Assembly (NCBI GenBank): GCA_946415365.1 | Contig: CAMKSE010000025.1 | Coordinates: 1 to 49,352, forward strand | Reading direction: 5' to 3' | Length of the DNA: 49,352 bases | Source of the DNA: an uncultured Prevotellaceae bacterium | GTDB lineage: Bacteria > Bacteroidota > Bacteroidia > Bacteroidales > Bacteroidaceae | Shown here: piece by piece, positions 39,257 to 46,659 of the stretch | How the letters are laid out: each line of letters opens with the position of its first letter | How positions within the stretch are numbered: the first letter of the stretch is position 1 | Made by a program: the position numbers and the translations under genes | The notes under the pieces: model-generated | The model's input: only the letters and a program-made list of their open reading frames with translations | Told to the model about the DNA's origin: nothing | The model's database searches: none

Positions 39257-41173
39257 ATGAAAAGAAAAGTTCTTAAAATGAGCCTGTTGGCATGGGGATT
39301 ATTATTCTCCATGACGGCAAAGGCACAGCTATCAACAAACCCCGACAAGTTCCTAGGTAACATCACAACAGGATGGAACAGCGACATGGACACCGATGGT
39401 TTCATCTTCGCCGACTACTGGAACCAGGTGACGCCTGAGAACGCTACAAAATGGGAGAGTGTGGAAGGAAACAGACACGGCACTTACAATTGGGGAGGTG
39501 CCGATAAAGCCTACAAGTATGCCAAGGAGCACGGATTCCCCTTCAAGTTCCACACCCTCGTATGGGGATCCCAGTATCCCAGTTGGATGAACAACCTCTC
39601 GACGGAAAAGCAATACGAAGCCATCGTGCAGTGGATGGATGAAGCCAAGAAGCACTATCCCAACCTGCAGATGATCGACGTGGTGAACGAGGCTGTCAGC
39701 GGTCATGCTCCTGCCCCCTATAAGGAAGCCCTCGGCGGCGACGGCAAGACGGGCTACGACTGGATCATCAAAGCCTTCGAGATGGCCCACGAGCGTTGGC
39801 CAGATGCCATCCTCATCTATAACGACTATAACACATATCAGTGGAATACCGATCAGTTTATCAATCTCGTCAAGACCATCCGTGATGCAGGCGCACCTGT
39901 CGACGCCTACGGTTGTCAGGCTCACGATCTGGGAGGGTGTAGTGCCAGCACGCTCAAGGCCTCGCTTAAAAAGATTCAGGATGCGCTGAAGATGCCGATG
40001 TATGTGACAGAATATGATATTGCCTCACAAAACGACAATGAACAGTTGCGCGACTATAAGGCACAGATTCCCCTGTTGTGGGAGGCAGACTATTGTGCTG
40101 GCGTCACTCTCTGGGGATGGATCTACGGTAAGACCTGGACTGATAACGGCAAGGGCTACTCGGGCATCATCAAGAATAAGAAGGAGCGTCCTGCCCTGGA
40201 GTGGCTGCGCGAATATATGCAGTCGGATGCCGCCAAGACAGCCAAGAGTCCGTTCCCTGGTATGGTAAAGGAAGCTTCGGTTTATGTGAAGGCTGGAGAA
40301 ATCAGCGTCGGGAAGGGTACGTTAGTACCCATAACCATAGACGCAAGTCTGAAGACCAAGACCATCGAGAGTGTAGCCATCTACGTGAACGACGAGGAGA
40401 TCATCCCCAGAACGGCAGAGACGAGAAGTGCCAATGGCGGGCAGACTTATCTGGCAGAATATACGCCAACGGGAAAGGGCGACTACACAATCAAGACAGT
40501 GGTGACGGCCACCGATGGTACGAAGTACGAACGCTACTCAGGCTTCACAGTCTATGGCCCGCGTGAACCTTACAACGGTGTCAAGCAGATTCCCGGCATC
40601 TTCGAGGCCGAGGACTTCGACTCTGGCGCAGAGGGATACACCTTCCACGACTCCGACAACATCAACGAGGGTGACGTGAAGAACTACCGCAAAGATGGCG
40701 AAGGCGTGGACTTCGTGAAAGGTAACGGTGGGACCGTCATCGGCTATACAGCCCAGGGTGAGTGGCTCGACTATACGGTGAACGTCAGCCAAGCTGGTGA
40801 GTACGAATACGAGGCTACGGTATCCTCTGGCAACGACGGTGCCGCCTTCAGTCTCTCGATGGTCAATGACAACGGCGTGACATTATTAGCTAAGGTCAAA
40901 GTGCCCAAGACTGGGGATAACGACTGGAGCAAGTACAAGACGGTGAAGGGTAAGCTGGACAAGCCGCTCGAGGCTGGTGAGCAGATCCTGCGTCTCACCA
41001 TCGATGGTGCTTACGCCAACATCGACAAGATTGAGATCAAGAACACCGAGACGGGTATCAACGCCGTTACCATCGATGGCGAGCAAGATGCTGTCTACAA
41101 CCTCGCTGGTCAGAAAGTGAACAGCCGTTATAAAGGTATCGTGATTCAGAACGGAAAGAAAATCATCAAATAA
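39257..41173 (+). CDS. Secreted GH10 endo-1,4-beta-xylanase with CBM6
   Basis: This 638-aa enzyme has a signal peptide (1-23, ending AKA). The GH10 barrel (about 28-330) shows TPENATKWESVEG, FKFHTLVWGSQYPSWM, acid/base Glu145 in DVVNEAVSG and nucleophile Glu252 in YVTEYDIA. The final GVTLWGW strand is also present. An Ig-like linker domain (about 340-440) is followed by CBM6 (about 445-600; IFEAEDFDSGAEGYTFHDSD, GEWLDYTVNV) and the tail VYNLAGQKVNSRYKGIV. It is the one clearly active xylanase of the operon and should cut the xylan backbone outside the cell. The tail nearly matches that of the 715-aa CBM-like protein. Confidence 0.93.
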   Translation: MKRKVLKMSLLAWGLLFSMTAKAQLSTNPDKFLGNITTGWNSDMDTDGFIFADYWNQVTPENATKWESVEGNRHGTYNWGGADKAYKYAKEHGFPFKFHTLVWGSQYPSWMNNLSTEKQYEAIVQWMDEAKKHYPNLQMIDVVNEAVSGHAPAPYKEALGGDGKTGYDWIIKAFEMAHERWPDAILIYNDYNTYQWNTDQFINLVKTIRDAGAPVDAYGCQAHDLGGCSASTLKASLKKIQDALKMPMYVTEYDIASQNDNEQLRDYKAQIPLLWEADYCAGVTLWGWIYGKTWTDNGKGYSGIIKNKKERPALEWLREYMQSDAAKTAKSPFPGMVKEASVYVKAGEISVGKGTLVPITIDASLKTKTIESVAIYVNDEEIIPRTAETRSANGGQTYLAEYTPTGKGDYTIKTVVTATDGTKYERYSGFTVYGPREPYNGVKQIPGIFEAEDFDSGAEGYTFHDSDNINEGDVKNYRKDGEGVDFVKGNGGTVIGYTAQGEWLDYTVNVSQAGEYEYEATVSSGNDGAAFSLSMVNDNGVTLLAKVKVPKTGDNDWSKYKTVKGKLDKPLEAGEQILRLTIDGAYANIDKIEIKNTETGINAVTIDGEQDAVYNLAGQKVNSRYKGIVIQNGKKIIK

Positions 41174-41182
41174 AGTAATCAT

Positions 41183-41220
41183 CGCTCGGCTTTGCCGCTT
41201 TTACAAAGGCGACAGCCGAC
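41183..41220. repeat. Imperfect palindrome between GH10 and the double esterase
   Basis: The outer arms TCGGCT and AGCCGA flank a less regular inside. The first 18 nt (41183-41200) are identical, in reverse complement, to 38081-38098 inside GH3, showing the same repeat family in coding and non-coding positions. AAAGTTCAAAGT follows before the next ATG. Confidence 0.75.
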
Positions 41221-41241
41221 TAAAAGAAAGTTCAAAGTAAC

Positions 41242-43056
41242 ATGAAACGAACATTATTATCATCTATCATGCTGTGCATGGCCATGGTGGGCATGGCACA
41301 GCCTGCAGGCGGTTTCGGAGGATTCCAGGCGCCGCAAGTAAAACTCGAAACCTCGCAGGAGTGGAAAGACGTGAACTATGCCGGTGACGACCAGGCCTAT
41401 CACACCTGTGACATCTACCTGCCCAAGAAGGAAGCAGAGAACTATCCCGTGGTGATCCACATCTACGGCAGTGCGTGGTTCAGCAACAGCAGCAAGGGTA
41501 TGGCCGACCTCGGCACTATCGTGAAGAGCCTGTTGGAAGCCGGCTATGCTGTGGTATGTCCGAACCACCGTTCGAGTATGGACGCCAAGTGGCCTGCACA
41601 GATCCACGACATCCGTGCCGTCATCCGTTTCGTGCGTGGTGAGGCCAAGAAGTATAAGTTCGACACCTCGTTCATTGCCACTAGCGGCTTCTCATCCGGA
41701 GGCCATCTCGCCTCGATAGCTGCCACCACCAGTGGCACGAAGCAGACGAAGGTGGGCACCGTGGACATCGACCTTGAAGGCAATCTGGGTAACTATCTCC
41801 AGGAGAGCAGTGACGTGAATGCTGCCTGCGACTGGAGCGGTCCTGTGGATCTCACGGCGATGGACTGTGGTGAGGGTATGAAGATGGGCGACAACTCGCC
41901 TGAGGACGTGTTGCTGAATTCGAAGCTCGCTAAGGAGCCAGACAAGTATCTCAGCCTGAGTGCCACCAATTATGTCGATCCCAACGACCCGCCAGTGATC
42001 ATCTTCCACGGTGATCAGGACAGAGTGGTGCCTAACTGTCAGGGCAAGATGTTCTTTGAACTGCTGAAGGCAGCTGGTGTGAAGACGGAGGCTACATTCC
42101 CAGCTGACGGCAGTCACGGCGGGCCTCAGATGTACACCGAGGAGAACCTGCAGAAGATGGTGCACTTCCTGGACTGTGTACGTCAGAAGGGTGCCTGCTG
42201 CAAGGATAAATGTTGCAAGGATAAATGTTGTAAAGAGGGTAAGTCGCGCATCATCGAGGACGGTGGAACGGGTGCCTACAAGGCCATCATGAAAGAAGAG
42301 GCCACCCTGCCCGAGCACACCGTATTCGTGCCGCAAGACCTTTCCGTCTTCGGTGGTGAGAAGCTGCTGCCCGTGCTCGTATGGGGTAACGGTGCCTGCG
42401 CCAACTCTCCCTGGGAACACATGAACTTCCTCAACGAGATTGCCTCGCAGGGGTATATCGTCCTCGCCACGGGTATCATCCCCATGACCGATGAGTGGTA
42501 CAAGGGTCCGATGTCGCGTACAGAGCAACAGATTGAGAGCATCGACTGGATCATCAAGCAGAATGCAGATCCTGCCTCTCCCTATTATCAGAAGATCGAC
42601 GTGAAGAACATCTGCCTCTCAGGTATGTCCTGCGGTGGCCTGCAGTCGCTCTTCAACTGTGCCGACAAACGCATCACCGCCCTGATGATCTGTAACAGCG
42701 GACTCTTCAACCAGCAGAACGCCAATCAGGCTGTAGGCGGCATGCCCATGCCCCCGAAGGAGAAACTGAAGGAGATCCATACACCTATTATGTATCTGTT
42801 AGGTGGTGAGACCGATATCGCTTACGGTAACGGCATGGACGACTTCCACCGTATCGACCACGTGCCAGCCTATGCAGCCAACTTCCCCGTGGGACATGGC
42901 GGCACCTACCGCGAGCCTCACGGCGGCGAGTTTACCGTAGTGGCTCTGGCGTGGCTGAACTGGCAGCTGAAAGGTGACCAGGAGGCTGCGAAGCTGTTTA
43001 AGAACGGAGAACTGAAGAACCGTAAGGACTGGACACTGGAAACGAACGGGAAGTGA
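41242..43056 (+). CDS. Secreted tandem double alpha/beta-hydrolase esterase
   Basis: This 604-aa protein has a signal peptide (1-19, ending GMA). The N-terminal hydrolase (about 35-315) is of the BD-FAE/acetyl-esterase type, with HIYGSAWFSNSSKG as oxyanion-side motif, nucleophile Ser151 in GFSSGGHLAS, and HGDQDRVVP and DGSHGG supplying Asp and His. A Cys-rich linker (CCKDKCCKDKCCKEG, 319-333) leads to a second hydrolase (about 335-600) with VWGNGACAN, Ser463 in GMSCGGLQS, LLGGETDIAYG and VGHGGTYREPHGGE. Both halves keep a GxSxG serine. Removal of acetyl or feruloyl groups from xylan is the likely job, with possibly different ester specificity in each half. Confidence 0.82.
   Translation: MKRTLLSSIMLCMAMVGMAQPAGGFGGFQAPQVKLETSQEWKDVNYAGDDQAYHTCDIYLPKKEAENYPVVIHIYGSAWFSNSSKGMADLGTIVKSLLEAGYAVVCPNHRSSMDAKWPAQIHDIRAVIRFVRGEAKKYKFDTSFIATSGFSSGGHLASIAATTSGTKQTKVGTVDIDLEGNLGNYLQESSDVNAACDWSGPVDLTAMDCGEGMKMGDNSPEDVLLNSKLAKEPDKYLSLSATNYVDPNDPPVIIFHGDQDRVVPNCQGKMFFELLKAAGVKTEATFPADGSHGGPQMYTEENLQKMVHFLDCVRQKGACCKDKCCKDKCCKEGKSRIIEDGGTGAYKAIMKEEATLPEHTVFVPQDLSVFGGEKLLPVLVWGNGACANSPWEHMNFLNEIASQGYIVLATGIIPMTDEWYKGPMSRTEQQIESIDWIIKQNADPASPYYQKIDVKNICLSGMSCGGLQSLFNCADKRITALMICNSGLFNQQNANQAVGGMPMPPKEKLKEIHTPIMYLLGGETDIAYGNGMDDFHRIDHVPAYAANFPVGHGGTYREPHGGEFTVVALAWLNWQLKGDQEAAKLFKNGELKNRKDWTLETNGK
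42196..42240 (+). repeat. 15-nt tandem repeat encoding a Cys-Cys-Lys linker
   Basis: Two near-identical units (TGYTGCAAGGATAAA) and one diverged unit encode CCKDK, CCKDK and CCKEG between the two esterase domains. Confidence 0.85.
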
Positions 43057-43058
43057 TT

Positions 43059-43086
43059 GTTTATAGTTTAAAGTTTATAGTTTATA
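43059..43086 (+). repeat. Four tandem 7-nt repeats (GTTTATA) before the GH97 start
   Basis: Units GTTTATA, GTTTAAA, GTTTATA and GTTTATA plus one G abut the GH97 ATG (43088). They fill the gap after the esterase stop at 43056. They resemble, in the same sense relative to translation, the TTTATAG array before the DUF1735 gene. Confidence 0.85.
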
Positions 43087-43087
43087 G

Positions 43088-44998
43088 ATGATTACATCAA
43101 GCGTTCATGGGTGGAGGTACTTGTGCGCAGCACTTTTCACTTTTCACTTTTCACTTCTCACTTCTGCCCAGCAGGTGACATCGCCGAATGGCAGACTCTC
43201 TGCTCAGGCGGAGGGCACGACATTGGTCATCAGCTACGAAGGGAAGAAGGCCCTACAACTGGAAGAACTTCCTTTCGCCAGTACCGATTTCTCTTTCGTT
43301 CATCATGTGAAGGAAGACTATCGCATGCTCACGGGCAAACGGCTCGCCTGTTCTAACGAGGCTAATGAATACGTAACAACGTTAGGAGAGGGCATCAAGA
43401 TGGTGCTGCGGCTATATAACGACGGCATCGCCTTCCGCTACGACTATCCTGAGGCATGGACGGGCAGCGATCCTACCGTCTTCCGCATTCCAGAGGGAAC
43501 ACGCCGATGGATGGAGCAGTGGACGGACTCCTACGAGGGATTCTTCCCGCTGTCGACAACCTACAAGGTGGAACCCGTGCCGTCGTTCAGTGGCATCTCA
43601 AAGAGTGAGGAGGGTTATAACAACCGCTGGAGCTACCCTGCCCTGCTGGAACCTCAGGACGGACTGTTCGTACTCCTCTCCGAGGCCAATATCGAACATG
43701 GACAGAGTGCGTCGTGCCTTTATAACAATAAAGAACTCTTTAAGGTCGTGCCTGCAGACCGCACATTTGAATCCCCCGAGGGGGGATGGCCTAAGCAGGG
43801 GGATCGAGTAAATATTGTGAGAAACACCCCTTGGCGTGTGGCCATCATCGGCAGTCTCGCAGATGTGGTGGAGTCTACCCTCATCACGGATGTCAGCAAC
43901 CCCTCCCAGATTGCAGACCCCAGTTGGATACAGCCTGGCGTGGTTTCCTGGGTCTATTGGGCATACAATCACGGCTCTAACGACTACAACATCATCAAGA
44001 AGTATGTCGATATGGCTGCGACACTCCGTCTGCCCTACGTGCTCATCGATGCCGAATGGGACCAGATGGACCAGCTGCCGTCCAACGAGAGCAAGACCAT
44101 CGAGGACGCCATCGCCTACGCAAAGGAGCAGGGCGTCAAGCCTATGATCTGGTACAACTCCAGCGTTGGATGGGTCGACGGGGCACCTACCCCCAAATAC
44201 CGTCTGAACAAGCCCGAGGATCGTGAGAAAGAGTTCGCCTGGTGCGAGAAGATGGGTGTGGCTGGCGTGAAGATCGACTTCTTCTCCGGCGACAACCAGA
44301 TGAACATGGACTACTGCCTCGACCTCCTGGAGTCTGCTGCGCGCCACCATCTGCTTGTCAACTTCCACGGTGCGACAATCCCACGAGGATGGCAGCGCAC
44401 CTGGCCAAACCTGATGAGTACTGAGGGTGTCTATGGCGCTGAGTGGTACAACAATGTGCCGACCTTCACCGATAAGGCAGCCTCGCACAACGCCACACTA
44501 CCCTTCACCCGTAACGTCATCGGCCCGATGGACTATACCCCCTGCGCCTTCAGCGACTCGCAGCATCCCCACATCACCACCCATGCCCACGAACTCGCCC
44601 TCACCGTACTCTTCGAGAGCGGTCTGCAGCATCTGGCCGACAAGCCTGAGAGTTTCCTGGCACAGCCGCAGGAGGTGCAGGATTTCCTCAGCCATCTGCC
44701 CAGCGTCTGGGATGAGACACGTTTCGTAAGCGGCTATCCAGGTGAGAGTGTCGTCATTGCCCGTCGAAGTGGCAGCACCTGGTACATTGCTGGCATCAAC
44801 GGCACAGATGAGGAGAAGGAGCTCGCCCTGCCGACAGAAGGTATTCTCTCACCTCTTACCTCTCACCACTCACCTCTAAAAATATCCGCTTTCCTCGATG
44901 CAGGAGAGCACCAGTGGCAGATACTCCCCTCTATTTCGCAGTTGTCTCCGACAGTCACCTGCAGACCACGAGGTGGTTTCGTCTATGTGGTGAGATAG
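43088..44998 (+). CDS. Secreted GH97 glycosidase, probably retaining (alpha-galactosidase-like)
   Basis: This 636-aa enzyme starts at the ATG after the repeat array. The signal peptide (about 1-27, AALFTFHFSLLTSA) is largely encoded by five 7-nt repeats. The N-terminal GH97 beta-sandwich (about 30-280) contains SPNGRLSAQAEGTTLVISYEGK. The barrel (about 285-560) contains GVVSWVYWAYNHGS, YVLIDAEWD, GVKPMIWYNSS and Asp397 in GVKIDFFSGD, which matches the nucleophile position of retaining GH97s as I recall them. TEGVYGAEWYNN and the C-terminal sandwich follow. A second array of 7-nt repeats interrupts the C-terminal domain (SPLTSHHSPL, about 588-597). It is the last gene of the plus operon. The substrate may be alpha-linked side sugars; specificity is unproven. 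Confidence 0.85.
   Translation: MITSSVHGWRYLCAALFTFHFSLLTSAQQVTSPNGRLSAQAEGTTLVISYEGKKALQLEELPFASTDFSFVHHVKEDYRMLTGKRLACSNEANEYVTTLGEGIKMVLRLYNDGIAFRYDYPEAWTGSDPTVFRIPEGTRRWMEQWTDSYEGFFPLSTTYKVEPVPSFSGISKSEEGYNNRWSYPALLEPQDGLFVLLSEANIEHGQSASCLYNNKELFKVVPADRTFESPEGGWPKQGDRVNIVRNTPWRVAIIGSLADVVESTLITDVSNPSQIADPSWIQPGVVSWVYWAYNHGSNDYNIIKKYVDMAATLRLPYVLIDAEWDQMDQLPSNESKTIEDAIAYAKEQGVKPMIWYNSSVGWVDGAPTPKYRLNKPEDREKEFAWCEKMGVAGVKIDFFSGDNQMNMDYCLDLLESAARHHLLVNFHGATIPRGWQRTWPNLMSTEGVYGAEWYNNVPTFTDKAASHNATLPFTRNVIGPMDYTPCAFSDSQHPHITTHAHELALTVLFESGLQHLADKPESFLAQPQEVQDFLSHLPSVWDETRFVSGYPGESVVIARRSGSTWYIAGINGTDEEKELALPTEGILSPLTSHHSPLKISAFLDAGEHQWQILPSISQLSPTVTCRPRGGFVYVVR
43131..43165 (+). repeat. Five tandem 7-nt repeats (CACTTTT) in the GH97 signal peptide
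   Basis: Units CACTTTT x3 then CACTTCT x2 span codons 15-26. A change of one unit shifts the frame of everything downstream. Confidence 0.9.
44850..44877 (+). repeat. Four tandem 7-nt repeats (CACCTCT) in the GH97 C-terminal domain
   Basis: Units CACCTCT, TACCTCT, CACCACT and CACCTCT encode the low-complexity peptide SPLTSHHSPL inside a beta-sandwich. Confidence 0.85.
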
Positions 44999-45004
44999 TA
45001 TTCA

Positions 45005-45099
45005 GGCACGGATTAACACGGTTTTTAGCAAAGACACGGCTTCCTATCCCAGTAGAAAGCCGTGTCCTTATTATTATATAAGGCCGTGTAATCCGTGCC
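45005..45099. terminator. Nested palindrome between convergent genes, probable bidirectional terminator
   Basis: Outer arms 45005-45021 (GGCACGGATTAACACGG) and 45084-45099 pair with one bulged A. Inner arms GACACGGCTT (45033-45042) and AAGCCGTGTC (45057-45066) pair perfectly. It lies between the GH97 stop (44998) and the convergent propeller-gene stop (45109). GTTTTTAGC and CCTTATTATTATAT lie between inner and outer arms, so each strand has a modest U-rich stretch. Such palindromes are also seen as dispersed intergenic repeats in Bacteroidota. Confidence 0.6.
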
Positions 45100-45108
45100 A
45101 AAAAGCTC

Positions 45109-46626
45109 TTACTTGCTAAGTTTCTGCACGTATTTCACAGCTTCGCCGTCGCCTTTCAGCACATCAGCAAAAGCCTGCGGTTTGATGGTGACAGGACCAC
45201 GCATGAACTCGGGAATATTGTAGCATTTCAAGAACTGACGATGGAAGTCAGGATCTGCACAAGGCAACTCAAAAGGTTTTGAGCCTTTTCCATTTTCGTC
45301 GATATGCGCAATAAAAGGACGGGTATAGTTTCCGTCGTCCCTGCGACTGCTGAACACCACCCAGCGGCCATTGCTGGACCAAGAGTGATAACTCTCCGTA
45401 TCAGGTGAGTTAAGTTCGAAAGCCGGATGAGCCCTCTTGGCCATCAAATCGATCAGCCAGAGGTCTGCGTCATGGTGCCAGATATGGAACACACCGTATT
45501 TTGCCAATGTAAACATCAGGAAGCGGCCGTCAGGTGAGATGCGGGGCAGGGTGGCACTCATGCCCAAAGAGTCGGCATCAAACACCAGTTCTCGCGGACC
45601 GAACTGCATCGTGCCTGGATCGAAACTCTTGCGGTAGAGATTGTATTTGATACTATAAGTATTTTTAACAACCTCAAATCTCTGGCTTTGCACAGAGTCA
45701 GGATACTCGAAATGAGCACTACAGAAGTAGAGCATCTTACCGTCGGGTGCCCAGAAAGGATAACACTCAAATTCGTTGGGGTCGTTTTCGATGTTCGTCA
45801 CCTCGTTCTTTACCGCGTCGTAGGCAATGAGGTCGCTCTCTGTATCATAGACCTCGATCTTGGTGGGACTGGTAAGGTGGAATATCTGTTCCGTCTTATT
45901 TGTGGAATAGACAATCAACGGCAGTGTAGGATGCCATGCAGGATAGACACCGGCAGAGAGGATTGAATCGTTGCGCATGTTGATCTTCCGGATCATCCCG
46001 TCATAGGCGATGACAGTACCACCCATATTATGACGGGCGTGGAACTGCATACGGTCAGGATTATACTGTTGGTAGTTGTGGCAGTTAATACACTGCCCTT
46101 TGCCACCTTCAGTACAAAGCATATTGTCATAGATCACGCTCTCGTCGTAGTTCTCCAGACTGCGCTGGTTGATCGTCAGCTCTTCATATAAGGTGTACGA
46201 CGGATGAATCAGTCGGTAGCTGATATAGGGATCAATGGAGTCGGGTGAAACAAAGATGTTGAAGGGTTTGAAACGCGTCCACTGACCGTCGTTGCACGCG
46301 TAGGTCTCCACCTGTATGGCCTTCCCCTTGGCTGCGGCAGTAAGCTGCTTCCAGTCATCGATGTCGGGTTGTGCCTTGTCACCCCGGCAGATGATCTCCT
46401 CGTCACCGAAGGAATAACGGACTGCCATTTCCTCCGACGGATCATACATCTCGAAGGTCAGCGGTGCAATATTCACAGGAACAGTCACCTCCACATAGTC
46501 GGGATAGACATGTGGCATCTTGTCAGACTGTGTGAAGTCTGACGGGAGCTGCTGGTTACATGCTACAAATAGAGCGCAAGTAAATACTATGGCTGCCAAT
46601 TTTTTATAATGGATCATTGTAATCAT
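45109..46626 (-). CDS. Beta-propeller (PD40/TolB-like) lipoprotein with c-type heme motif, second copy
   Basis: This 505-aa lipoprotein (MITMIHYKKL...LFVAC) starts at the ATG next to a 7-nt repeat array; an internal ATG at 46617 is equally possible, and an in-frame TTG at 46635 is not favoured. CxxCH occurs at about 179-183 (CINCH) in KGQCINCHNYQQYNPDRMQFHAR. Propeller blades follow (FWAPDGKMLYFCSAH, RISPDGRFLMFTLAKYG, SYHSWSSNGRWVVFSSRRDDGNYTRPF). It is a clear paralogue of the 497-aa protein at 7939-9432 along its whole length, by eye about two thirds identical in the central part. It follows the membrane-protein gene, as in the other copy. Confidence 0.75.
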   Translation of the reverse strand: MITMIHYKKLAAIVFTCALFVACNQQLPSDFTQSDKMPHVYPDYVEVTVPVNIAPLTFEMYDPSEEMAVRYSFGDEEIICRGDKAQPDIDDWKQLTAAAKGKAIQVETYACNDGQWTRFKPFNIFVSPDSIDPYISYRLIHPSYTLYEELTINQRSLENYDESVIYDNMLCTEGGKGQCINCHNYQQYNPDRMQFHARHNMGGTVIAYDGMIRKINMRNDSILSAGVYPAWHPTLPLIVYSTNKTEQIFHLTSPTKIEVYDTESDLIAYDAVKNEVTNIENDPNEFECYPFWAPDGKMLYFCSAHFEYPDSVQSQRFEVVKNTYSIKYNLYRKSFDPGTMQFGPRELVFDADSLGMSATLPRISPDGRFLMFTLAKYGVFHIWHHDADLWLIDLMAKRAHPAFELNSPDTESYHSWSSNGRWVVFSSRRDDGNYTRPFIAHIDENGKGSKPFELPCADPDFHRQFLKCYNIPEFMRGPVTIKPQAFADVLKGDGEAVKYVQKLSK

Positions 46627-46654
46627 AAAGTTCAATGTTCAAAGTTCAATGTTC
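46627..46654 (-). repeat. Four tandem 7-nt repeats before the propeller gene
   Basis: On plus the units are AAAGTTC, AATGTTC, AAAGTTC and AATGTTC; on minus they read GAACTTT and GAACATT. The array abuts the ATG at 46626 and fills the gap after the membrane-protein stop (46660). Confidence 0.85.
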
Positions 46655-46659
46655 AAAAT

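Noticed and set aside
43111..43356. Alternative frame at the start of GH97 as a separate small gene
   Set aside because: It is open only because the heptamer array encodes hydrophobic residues in all frames; downstream it has no protein-like features.
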